Assembly (NCBI GenBank): GCA_031551885.1
Contig: JAVBMX010000119.1
Span: 1-23,015 of the forward strand
Direction of reading: 5' to 3'
Length of the DNA stretch: 23,015 nt
Origin: Frigididesulfovibrio sp031551885
GTDB taxonomy: Bacteria; Desulfobacterota; Desulfovibrionia; Desulfovibrionales; Desulfovibrionaceae
Shown here: positions 13,831 through 23,015 of the stretch, one piece after another
How positions within the stretch are numbered: the first letter of the stretch is position 1
Layout of the letters: every line of letters starts with the position of its first letter
Program-made: the position numbers and the translations under genes
The notes under the pieces: generated by a model
The model's input: the letters and a program-made list of their open reading frames with translations, nothing else
Told to the model about the DNA's origin: nothing
The model's database searches: none

Positions 13831-13870
13831 GGCATCTTTACTCCGGCTTCCCCATATCTGTAAAGATGCC
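13831..13870. promoter_or_regulatory. 11-bp inverted repeat in the glmU / pseudouridine-synthase divergent region
   Basis: GGCATCTTTAC (13831-13841) and GTAAAGATGCC (13860-13870) are perfect inverted copies 18 nt apart. TATTAT, a good -10 for glmU, lies just beside it on the - strand (13827-13822), so the repeat would cover the -35 region. It could be an operator. It could also be a leader hairpin of a longer glmU mRNA. Confidence 0.5.
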
Positions 13871-13906
13871 TTGCATGGTGTTGCGGAAGAACATTCCCAG
13901 AATGTC

Positions 13907-13936
13907 TTGGCAAAGCCGTCTTTCGCCGGTTATACG
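13907..13936 (+). promoter_or_regulatory. Possible sigma-70 promoter of the pseudouridine synthase gene
   Basis: TTGGCA (13907-13912) and TATACG (13931-13936) are 18 nt apart and match consensus at 5/6 and 4/6. The transcript would begin close to the ATG at 13943, making it leaderless or favouring the ATG at 13958. Confidence 0.35.
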
Positions 13937-13942
13937 GATCTT

Positions 13943-14827
13943 ATGGACGATGCGTCGATGCAAACACTGCGGATCACCCTGCCCGCCGAAGCGGCCGGCA
14001 AACGCCTGGACGCGGCCTTGTCCCCGTTTTTCCCCGAACTTGGACTTCGCGGCAGACGCAGATTATGGCTGCACGGCCGAATTGTGGTCGACGGGCATGA
14101 ACGCGGCCCGGCCTATAAAGTTTCCGGGGGAGAAAACGTCGCCCTCGTTTCGTTGGGGAGCGACGAACGCACGCAACGCACCCACGACATCCGCCTGGTG
14201 GGCCGTTCGGCCGAGTACGCGGCTCTGTTCAAGCCCGCCGGGTTGCACACCGCCGCCCTGGCCGGCGACCCCACCCCCTCGTTGGAAGGTCTGTTGCCGC
14301 AACTTTGGGAAAACTTTTATCGCCTCGACCCCACCCTGCCCCCAACCGCGCCTGTGCCGCTCTCCCGCCTGGATGCCCCCACTTCCGGCCTGATTGTCGC
14401 CGCCTTCGGCCCGCGCGCCGCCGAAGCATTCCGCAAGCTGGAAGCCGCCGGTATGGTGCACAAGCGATATCTGGCCCTGGTTCACGGCCGTCTCGACGCC
14501 CCCCTCGCCCTGACCCGCGCCCTGGATACGGCCGATCGAAAAAAAATCCGCGTTTTGCCGGAAAACACTTCGGACGCCACTCGGCACACCTTGGTGGAGC
14601 CGCTCCGCCCTATGGGCGACCCCGCCGGCGAAGCCACCCTTGTTCGGTCGACCATTCAACGCGGCGCGCGCCACCAGATTCGCGCCCACTTGGCCGCCGC
14701 CGGGCACCCTTTGGTGGGCGACGCCCTGTACGGCGGCCCCGGCCTGCCGGAACATTTTTTTCTGCGCCACTACAGGCTGGAACTGCCGGACTGCGCCTTT
14801 GAGCTGGAAGAAAACGGCCCTGCATGA
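13943..14827 (+). CDS. RluA-family pseudouridine synthase
   Basis: This protein of about 294 residues converts uridine to pseudouridine in rRNA or tRNA. It has an S4-like N-terminal segment (RITLPAEAAGKRLDAALSPF, then WLHGRIVVDG) and a catalytic domain. That domain contains KPAGLHT, the active-site block SRLDAPTSGLIVAA with catalytic Asp144, KRYLALVHG, and RGARHQIRAHLAAAGHPLVGD(A)LYGG near the C-terminus. In most RluA proteins the catalytic block reads HRLD; here the His is Ser. The start is uncertain: ATG 13943 has no good ribosome site, ATG 13958 is equally close to the conserved region, and the frame is open to 13829. The target RNA cannot be predicted. Confidence 0.92.
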   Translation: MDDASMQTLRITLPAEAAGKRLDAALSPFFPELGLRGRRRLWLHGRIVVDGHERGPAYKVSGGENVALVSLGSDERTQRTHDIRLVGRSAEYAALFKPAGLHTAALAGDPTPSLEGLLPQLWENFYRLDPTLPPTAPVPLSRLDAPTSGLIVAAFGPRAAEAFRKLEAAGMVHKRYLALVHGRLDAPLALTRALDTADRKKIRVLPENTSDATRHTLVEPLRPMGDPAGEATLVRSTIQRGARHQIRAHLAAAGHPLVGDALYGGPGLPEHFFLRHYRLELPDCAFELEENGPA

Positions 14828-15186
14828 CTGTGCCTGCGCCCGGGGCCGATCCTTTATGGTCGGGGTTCCGGAGACATAGGTCGGCGACTTCCTTAACGCC
14901 AAGGGCGGCATCAAACTCCGCCGGGGATGTTCCTCGTGTCTCCTCAATGTGGAACACCCCGCGTACGCGGGGTGTTCCACAATCGGGGGGTGCAGACGCC
15001 GCCCGCGTTGTTGTAAGGCAACCTTTTCACGTCACGGAAGCGGCGAAGGCCGGTTGACTTTGGGTAGTCCTGGCTCAATCCCCTGCCGGGGGTTTGGGTG
15101 CCGCTCGCGGACCCAAAGAAAACATTTTTCACATCGCGGGAGGACCAACCGGCCGACCTTGGCAGCCCTGTTTGCGCCCTCAACAG
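14828..15186. other. Intergenic stretch between convergent genes; palindromes, no gene seen
   Basis: This 359-nt stretch separates the pseudouridine synthase (+) from the HD-GYP gene (-). It holds the 34-bp palindrome (14948-14981) and a TTTGGGT/ACCCAAA stem (15093-15099 with 15111-15117). Two loosely similar - strand segments around 15020 and 15130 share GTGAAAA. Open frames exist on both strands, but none has a ribosome site or a recognisable product. Confidence 0.6.
14948..14981. repeat. Perfect 34-bp palindrome
   Basis: The half-site TGTGGAACACCCCGCGT (14948-14964) is followed with no spacer by its exact reverse complement (14965-14981). It lies between convergent genes. The CCCCGCG/CGCGGGG core and the flanking GGAACAC resemble type I-E CRISPR repeats, and a shorter relative occurs at 4736-4751. 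No repeat-spacer array is present. It could be a REP-like element or a two-way terminator without a T-run. Confidence 0.85.
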
Positions 15187-16269
15187 CTATGCTTCCAGCA
15201 GCAGCGGAGCCAGGTCCATTTCCTCTCCGGCGTGCAGGAGGCTTTGGATGGCGGGCAGGTATTTAACAAACAGGTCGAACAGTTCCGGCTGGAACTTGGT
15301 GCCGCGTCCGCGCCCGAGGATGTCGAGCACAGCGTCCTCATCCAGGCCGCGCCGGTAGACGCGATCGGAACGCAAGGCGTCGTAGACGTCGACCAGGGCG
15401 ACGATGCGCGCTTCCATGGGGATGTCTTCACCGGCCAGCCGGTGGGGATACCCCGAACCGTCCCAGTTTTCATGATGCCAGAGGGCGATGCGCTCGGCCA
15501 TCTGGATAAGCAGGCTCTTCGAATTGGAAAGAATCTTGCCGCCGATGCTGGTGTGCTGCTGAATGATCAGCCGTTCGTCGGCGGTCAGCGGACCGGGCTT
15601 GAGCAATATGGCGTCGGAGATGCCGATCTTGCCCACGTCGTGCAGAGGCGCGGCCGCCCGGATGATGTCCACCTGATTGGTGTTCCAGCCGAGCTTCTCG
15701 GCCAGGAACGCGCTCATGATCCCAATGCGGCGCACATGGCTGCCGGTTTCGGCGTGGCGCGACAACAGCGCATTGAAAAGGCGGGATATGATTTCCGCCT
15801 GGGTGTCGCGAATCGCCTGAGTCTGGGAACGCACAATGCGTTCCAGGCCTTGGGTGTATTCGCGCAAAGACCGTTCCGCCTCAATAACGCGGATGCCTAC
15901 CTGGATGCGCAGCTTCAACTCGTCAAGCTCAAAGGGCTTGACCACGTAGTCGTCAACGCCGCCTTCGGCAAACCCGTGCAGCCGGTCGGAAAAATCGCCT
16001 TTACCCGTCAGCAGAATGATATACAGATACTGCGCTTCACGCAGAGCTCTGGCTCGTTTGGCCAGGTCTACGCCGTTCATGATCGGCATGTCCCAGTCGG
16101 TGATCAACATGCCTATTTCTTCGGTGTCGGGAGCGAACAGGTTGACGGTGAGGCTGTTCAACGCCTCCTGCCCGTTGGCCGCTTCCGTGACCGTATGGCC
16201 CATGGCCCGCAGATGCGAGGCAAGGAAGTAACGGGCTGTTTCCTGATCTTCCGCGAACAAAATGTGCAT
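15187..16269 (-). CDS. Response regulator with HD-GYP domain (probable cyclic-di-GMP phosphodiesterase)
   Basis: This 360-residue cytosolic two-component output protein has a receiver domain at residues 1-125: acidic pocket Glu7/Asp8, phosphoacceptor Asp58 in LITDWDMP, Thr88 and Lys111. A helical linker follows (about 126-165). The HD-GYP domain (about 166-345) has HAETGSHVRR, LHDVGKIGI (209-217), HHENWDGSGYP (265-275) and ALVDVYDALRSDR (291-303). All HD-GYP metal and substrate motifs are present, so activity against cyclic-di-GMP is likely. The start at 16269 follows GGGGAG. The gene lies 157 nt downstream of the hybrid kinase gene on the same strand, which makes that kinase its likely phosphodonor. 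Confidence 0.95.
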   Translation of the reverse strand: MHILFAEDQETARYFLASHLRAMGHTVTEAANGQEALNSLTVNLFAPDTEEIGMLITDWDMPIMNGVDLAKRARALREAQYLYIILLTGKGDFSDRLHGFAEGGVDDYVVKPFELDELKLRIQVGIRVIEAERSLREYTQGLERIVRSQTQAIRDTQAEIISRLFNALLSRHAETGSHVRRIGIMSAFLAEKLGWNTNQVDIIRAAAPLHDVGKIGISDAILLKPGPLTADERLIIQQHTSIGGKILSNSKSLLIQMAERIALWHHENWDGSGYPHRLAGEDIPMEARIVALVDVYDALRSDRVYRRGLDEDAVLDILGRGRGTKFQPELFDLFVKYLPAIQSLLHAGEEMDLAPLLLEA

Positions 16270-16290
16270 ATGCTCCCCACTCCGGTGGAA

Positions 16291-16312
16291 CCGCCGGCCT
16301 TGCGGCCGGCGG
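16291..16312. repeat. 9-bp G/C hairpin in the leader of the HD-GYP gene
   Basis: CCGCCGGCC-TTGC-GGCCGGCGG is a perfect stem-loop 22 nt upstream of the HD-GYP start. No T-run follows on the - strand. It may stabilise or structure the intercistronic RNA. Confidence 0.6.
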
Positions 16313-16354
16313 AAACCCCCTCGTGATACCTTGAAAATCGCGCCTTCACAGTAT

Positions 16355-16400
16355 AGCCGGAGGCAGCGGCCATAGGAATATATGCCGTCCGCCTCCGGCT
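16355..16400. repeat. 10-bp inverted repeat downstream of the hybrid kinase gene
   Basis: AGCCGGAGGC (16355-16364) and GCCTCCGGCT (16391-16400) are perfect inverted copies 26 nt apart, starting 27 nt after the kinase stop on the - strand. It could be an imperfect terminator or a structure protecting the kinase mRNA. There is no T-run, so some readthrough to the HD-GYP gene is plausible. Confidence 0.55.
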
Positions 16401-16426
16401 TTCAACCGGTCAGCGTGAATTTTTGT

Positions 16427-19819
<3,393 letters not shown>

Positions 19820-20100
19820 ACGACTTCGGCCTTCTGTAGTTTGGTTGCCGCGTTTTTCGACGGTGGAGGGCCCCTCTGGAACGGTGGAAATCTCCCCCCG
19901 GAGATCTCGGCAGACAAGGGCGACAAAAAACGCGTGGAGCGTTCTCGCCGGCCGGGAATTCGGCGCGTTGCGCCCGCCAGGCTCCAGAACCGCAAGCACG
20001 GTTAGTTGCAGATATAATATCGACTCTTTGAATACCGCACATCGACAAAATGTCAAGGCTCCCCAATTTACTCAACTTTAGAGGAAAACATACCGGAATG
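19820..20100 (-). other. Leader and upstream region of the hybrid kinase gene
   Basis: This stretch separates the alaS terminator from the kinase start and holds a promoter candidate (20029-20056), giving a leader of about 200 nt. On the - strand the leader contains AACGC-TCCAC-GCGTT followed by more T, a weak attenuator-like stem, and GAGATCTCC/GGAGAT pairing just downstream. The kinase frame stays open across it, but the translated residues look unlike a protein domain. I see no separate gene. Confidence 0.5.
20029..20056 (-). promoter_or_regulatory. Candidate promoter of the hybrid kinase gene
   Basis: On the - strand a perfect TTGACA (20056-20051) is followed 16 nt later by TATTCA (20034-20029), a weak -10. 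TATTAT (20019-20014) is a better -10 but is 31 nt from this -35. The -35 box alone is convincing. Confidence 0.35.
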
Positions 20101-20138
20101 AAAAAAAAAGAGGCCGCCGAGGATACCCCCCGGCGGCC
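20101..20138 (-). terminator. Rho-independent terminator of alaS
   Basis: On the - strand GGCCGCCG (20138-20131) pairs with CGGCGGCC (20119-20112), followed by TC and a run of nine T (to 20101). It starts 30 nt after the alaS stop codon. Confidence 0.95.
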
Positions 20139-20167
20139 AGACCAAGAATCGCATGTGAAAAAAATCT

Positions 20168-22819
20168 TTATCCCGCAATGCGCCGGCGCAAAGCCGCAAA
20201 AGCGTCTTCCACCCCTTTGGGTTCCGTGCCGCCGGCCTGGGCCAGATCCGGCCGGCCGCCGCCGGAGCCGCCCACGGGCGCGGCCGCGATCTTGATCAAA
20301 TCCGGAGCTGTGAACCGGCCGTGCAGGTCTTTGGAAACAGCCACGATCATATGCACTTTGCCGTCCTCTTCGGCCGTCAGGCACAAGACGCCGGAGGCCA
20401 GACGCGAGCGCACGTCGTCGGCCAAGTCGCGCAGGGCCTTCATGTTCGGCGCTCCGGTTTTGGCGCAGACCACCGAGACGCCGGCAACACTTTCCGCCTT
20501 GGCGGCCAGATCCGCCCCGGTCTCGCCCGAGGCCGCGACGGCCGCGCGGTTCAGCTCTTTGCGCAGTGAACGCGTTTCTTCCTGCAGGGCGGCAACCCGC
20601 TCGCCCAGCTCGCCGGGCCGGCTCTTGGTCAGGCCGTACAGTTCGGCCAATTCGCGCCGCTGCGCATTGAACAACCCCAAAGCGTTCCAGCCGGTCACGG
20701 CCTCGATGCGCCGAATCCCGGCGGCCACGCCGGATTCGGACACAATCGCGAAGGCCCCGGCCTGCCCGGTGCGCTCAAGATGCGTGCCGCCGCAAAGCTC
20801 CGTGGATTCTTCCTCAATACGCACCACCCGCACGGTGTCCGCATATTTTTCCCCGAACAGGGCCATGGCCCCGCCGGCGACGGCTTCGTCGTAGCCCATG
20901 TGCGCCACCGACAAGGGCCGGTCGGCCATAATCGCGGCGTTGACCCGGCGTTCGACCTCGGCCAGTTCCTCCGGGGTCATGGCCGTAAAGTGGTGGAAGT
21001 CGAAGCGCAGCCTGTCCGGGGCCACCAGGGAACCCGCCTGGCGGGCGTGTTCGCCGAGCACGGCCTGCAAAGCCGCATGCAGCAGGTGGGTAGAGGTGTG
21101 GTTGCGGGCCGAAGACAGGCGGGTGCCCTCCTCCACGGTCAGCTCCACTTCGGAATCAAGCAGAATTTCGCCGCTCTGGACCTCAATCTGATGCACGGTC
21201 AGCTCGGCCGAGGGCTTGAGGGTATCAACGACCGACGCATCCCCCAGAGGAGCGTGAATTCGGCCGGTGTCGCCCACCTGACCGCCCGAGGCGCCGTAGA
21301 ACGGCGTCGCCCCTGTTACGGCAAAGCCTTTGGCCCCCTTGGGCAACGAGGCCACGGCTCCACCTTCGGCGTCCAACAGGGCGATGATCCGCGACGAGGC
21401 CGAAAGGTTGTCGTACCCGGTAAACGTCGAGCGCAGGCCGTCTTCCAGCAAGGCCGCGAACCGGGTGGCCAAATCGGTCTCGCCCGAGCCTTTCCAGGCC
21501 GCCTTGGCCCGCTTTTTCTGCTCGCCCATATGCGCGTTGAAGCCTTCCTCATCCACGCCGATCCCGCGTTTTTCGGCCACGTCGTTGATGATGTCCCGGG
21601 GGAAGCCGTAGGTATCGTACAGCTGGAAGGCCACGGCCCCAAGCAGTTGGTTTTTCCCGGCCTTCTCCAGACCGACGATTTCCTCTTCCAGAAGGGAAAG
21701 ACCCTTGTCGAGGGTTTTGTCGAAGCGCTCCTCTTCTTCCCGGATCACCCGGATCATGAAGTCCCGGCCCGCAAACAGCTCGGGAAAGTCTTCGCCCATC
21801 TGGTCGACCACGTTGTCGGCCGTCTGGCACAAAAAGACTTTGGGCATGCCGATGAGCCGGCCGAAGCGATAGGCCCGGCGGATCAAACGGCGCAGCACGT
21901 AGCCGCGCCCTTCGTTGGAGGGCATGATCCCGTCCGCGATCATGAAGGCGATGGACCGGCTGTGGTCGGCAACGACCCGCAGGGCCGTGTCCACGTCGTT
22001 GGTGTCCGGCGCGCTGTGGCTGTATGTCACTCCGGCCAGATCCGCCGCGTGGGAGATGATCTGCTTGAACAGGTCGCAGTCAAAGTTCGAATACACCCCC
22101 TGGCACACGGCCGAAACCCGCTCCAGGCCCATGCCCGTGTCGATGCTCGGCTTGGGCAGGGGCTCGCGCTTGCCCGGCGCGGTCTCGTTGAACTGCATGA
22201 ACACAAGGTTCCAGATTTCCAGGAAGCGGTCGCAATCGCATTTGCCGATGCCGCAGTTGGATCCGCAGGTCATGTGCTCGCCCTGGTCGATCAGGATCTC
22301 CGAGCAGGGGCCGCAAGGGCCGGTGTCGCCCATGCGCCAAAAGTTGTCCTTCTCGCCCATGCGGATGATCCGCTCTTTGGGAATGGAGGTATGGGCCAGC
22401 CAGAGTTTTTCGGCCTCATCGTCGTCCAGAAAGATGGTGGCGTAGAGTTTGTCTTCGGGCAGCTTCAACTCTTTGGTCAGAAAGTGCCAGGCGAACTTGA
22501 TGGCGTCTTCCTTAAAGTAGTCGCCGAACGAAAAGTTGCCGAGCATTTCGAAAAAGGTGTGGTGCCGCGCGGTGCGGCCCACATTTTCCAGGTCGTTGTG
22601 CTTGCCGCCCACGCGCAGGCATTTCTGGGCCGTAGTGGCTCGGCTGTAGGCCCGCTTTTCCAGGCCCTGAAAAATTTTCTTGAACTGCACCATGCCGGAG
22701 TTGGTGAACAACAGCGAGGGGTCGTCCTTGGGCACCAGAGACGACGAACGCACGACTTCGTGACCGTTTTCTTTGAAGTACGCCAAAAAACGCCGGCGAA
22801 TTTCATTGGTGGTCAGCAC
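20168..22819 (-). CDS. alaS: Alanyl-tRNA synthetase
   Basis: This 883-residue cytosolic enzyme charges tRNA-Ala and clears mischarged Ser/Gly. The class II catalytic core (1-240) has LFTNSGMVQFK, RHHTFFEMLGNFSFGDYF and DTGMGLER (227-234). Cys185, 189, 194 and 196 form a CX3CX4CXC block seen in many bacterial AlaRS. The editing domain has HTSTH (574-578) and CGGTH (676-680), the zinc site. The C-terminal domain ends with a Gly-rich GGSGGGRPDLAQAGG. The start is GTG at 22817-22819, preceded by GGAG with about 7-nt spacing; no ATG lies near. The length is normal (about 870-880) with no frameshift. A terminator follows at 20101-20138. Confidence 0.98.
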   Translation of the reverse strand: MLTTNEIRRRFLAYFKENGHEVVRSSSLVPKDDPSLLFTNSGMVQFKKIFQGLEKRAYSRATTAQKCLRVGGKHNDLENVGRTARHHTFFEMLGNFSFGDYFKEDAIKFAWHFLTKELKLPEDKLYATIFLDDDEAEKLWLAHTSIPKERIIRMGEKDNFWRMGDTGPCGPCSEILIDQGEHMTCGSNCGIGKCDCDRFLEIWNLVFMQFNETAPGKREPLPKPSIDTGMGLERVSAVCQGVYSNFDCDLFKQIISHAADLAGVTYSHSAPDTNDVDTALRVVADHSRSIAFMIADGIMPSNEGRGYVLRRLIRRAYRFGRLIGMPKVFLCQTADNVVDQMGEDFPELFAGRDFMIRVIREEEERFDKTLDKGLSLLEEEIVGLEKAGKNQLLGAVAFQLYDTYGFPRDIINDVAEKRGIGVDEEGFNAHMGEQKKRAKAAWKGSGETDLATRFAALLEDGLRSTFTGYDNLSASSRIIALLDAEGGAVASLPKGAKGFAVTGATPFYGASGGQVGDTGRIHAPLGDASVVDTLKPSAELTVHQIEVQSGEILLDSEVELTVEEGTRLSSARNHTSTHLLHAALQAVLGEHARQAGSLVAPDRLRFDFHHFTAMTPEELAEVERRVNAAIMADRPLSVAHMGYDEAVAGGAMALFGEKYADTVRVVRIEEESTELCGGTHLERTGQAGAFAIVSESGVAAGIRRIEAVTGWNALGLFNAQRRELAELYGLTKSRPGELGERVAALQEETRSLRKELNRAAVAASGETGADLAAKAESVAGVSVVCAKTGAPNMKALRDLADDVRSRLASGVLCLTAEEDGKVHMIVAVSKDLHGRFTAPDLIKIAAAPVGGSGGGRPDLAQAGGTEPKGVEDAFAALRRRIAG

Positions 22820-22860
22820 GGGAGAGCTCCTTTGGCATGATGAGGGTGAATACGGGGCGC

Positions 22861-22911
22861 GTCTTGAGGGGTTCCCCCCTCAAACTCCCCCAGCGGGGGA
22901 TTGAATCCCCC
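22861..22911. repeat. G/C palindromes upstream of alaS
   Basis: TTGAGGGG-TTCC-CCCCTCAA (22864-22883) is followed by GGGGGATT-G-AATCCCCC (22895-22911). The second is an exact copy of the 17-bp core at 3392-3408. They lie 45-92 nt upstream of the alaS start and may be the terminator of a gene beyond the window or dispersed intergenic repeats. Confidence 0.65.
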
Positions 22912-23015
22912 TGCCCCCCACTGGCGGGGGGCGCCCCCAGGCCCCCGGGCGTGGGGGCGGGGGGGGGGGGCGGCGCGCGGGAGACACACCCCCCGCGGGG
23001 AGGTGGGGCGCCGCG

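Noticed and set aside
15005..15145. Pair of similar - strand segments sharing GTGAAAA
   Set aside because: The similarity is limited to about 15 of 24 positions, too weak to call a repeat.
20780..22840. 686-codon + strand frame opposite alaS
   Set aside because: It is antisense to alaS, which is complete and conserved; long antisense frames are expected at this GC content.

Overview
The window looks like ordinary chromosome from a GC-rich, motile, anaerobic Gram-negative bacterium, most likely a Desulfovibrionaceae-type deltaproteobacterium. This placement is inferred from GC-rich codon use, the gene mix (RNase Y beside a 6S RNA/zapA locus, a haem-c sensor kinase, HD-GYP and chemotaxis proteins, a strict-anaerobe type Fe-S dehydratase/activase pair) and many short G/C palindromes between genes. 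No prophage, transposase, integrase, tRNA, rRNA or CRISPR array was found.

Left part (1-5900). An ABC-F ATPase lies on the + strand. It is followed by a 435-nt intergenic stretch with a possible 29-codon ORF and a good intrinsic terminator. Next come two + strand genes that match the double-cubane-cluster protein system (E. coli YjiL/YjiM type): an ATP-dependent Fe-S activase and a single 2-hydroxyacyl-CoA-dehydratase-like partner, closed by a bidirectional terminator. Beyond this a small NAD(P)-binding oxidoreductase (-) and an HxlR-family regulator (+) diverge from a short AT-rich region with a perfect inverted repeat that fits an HxlR operator.

Middle (5900-13800), all on the - strand. 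A PAS-containing chemoreceptor has a convincing flagellar sigma-28 promoter. Upstream of it is a DapF-fold amino-acid racemase relative with both catalytic cysteines. A cluster of G/C palindromes then separates it from RNase Y (rny). Next is a 6S RNA that I identified from its sequence and fold, directly after zapA, then a small ZapB-like coiled-coil protein and glmU. Transcription runs glmU, zapB-like, zapA, 6S RNA, terminator, rny.

Right part (13800-23015). An RluA-type pseudouridine synthase diverges from glmU. A 359-nt stretch without a gene contains a perfect 34-bp palindrome. On the - strand there follow a response regulator with an HD-GYP (cyclic-di-GMP phosphodiesterase) output, a 1130-residue hybrid sensor kinase with a periplasmic haem-c (CXXCH) domain, and alaS with a GTG start. 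The kinase and HD-GYP protein probably form one signalling pathway. The last ~100 nt are low-complexity G/C and may be poor-quality sequence.

The most interesting items are the double-cubane-cluster gene pair, the newly located 6S RNA, the haem-sensing kinase/HD-GYP pair, the cysteine-rich PAS domain of the chemoreceptor, the orphan DapF-like racemase, and the family of intergenic palindromes.
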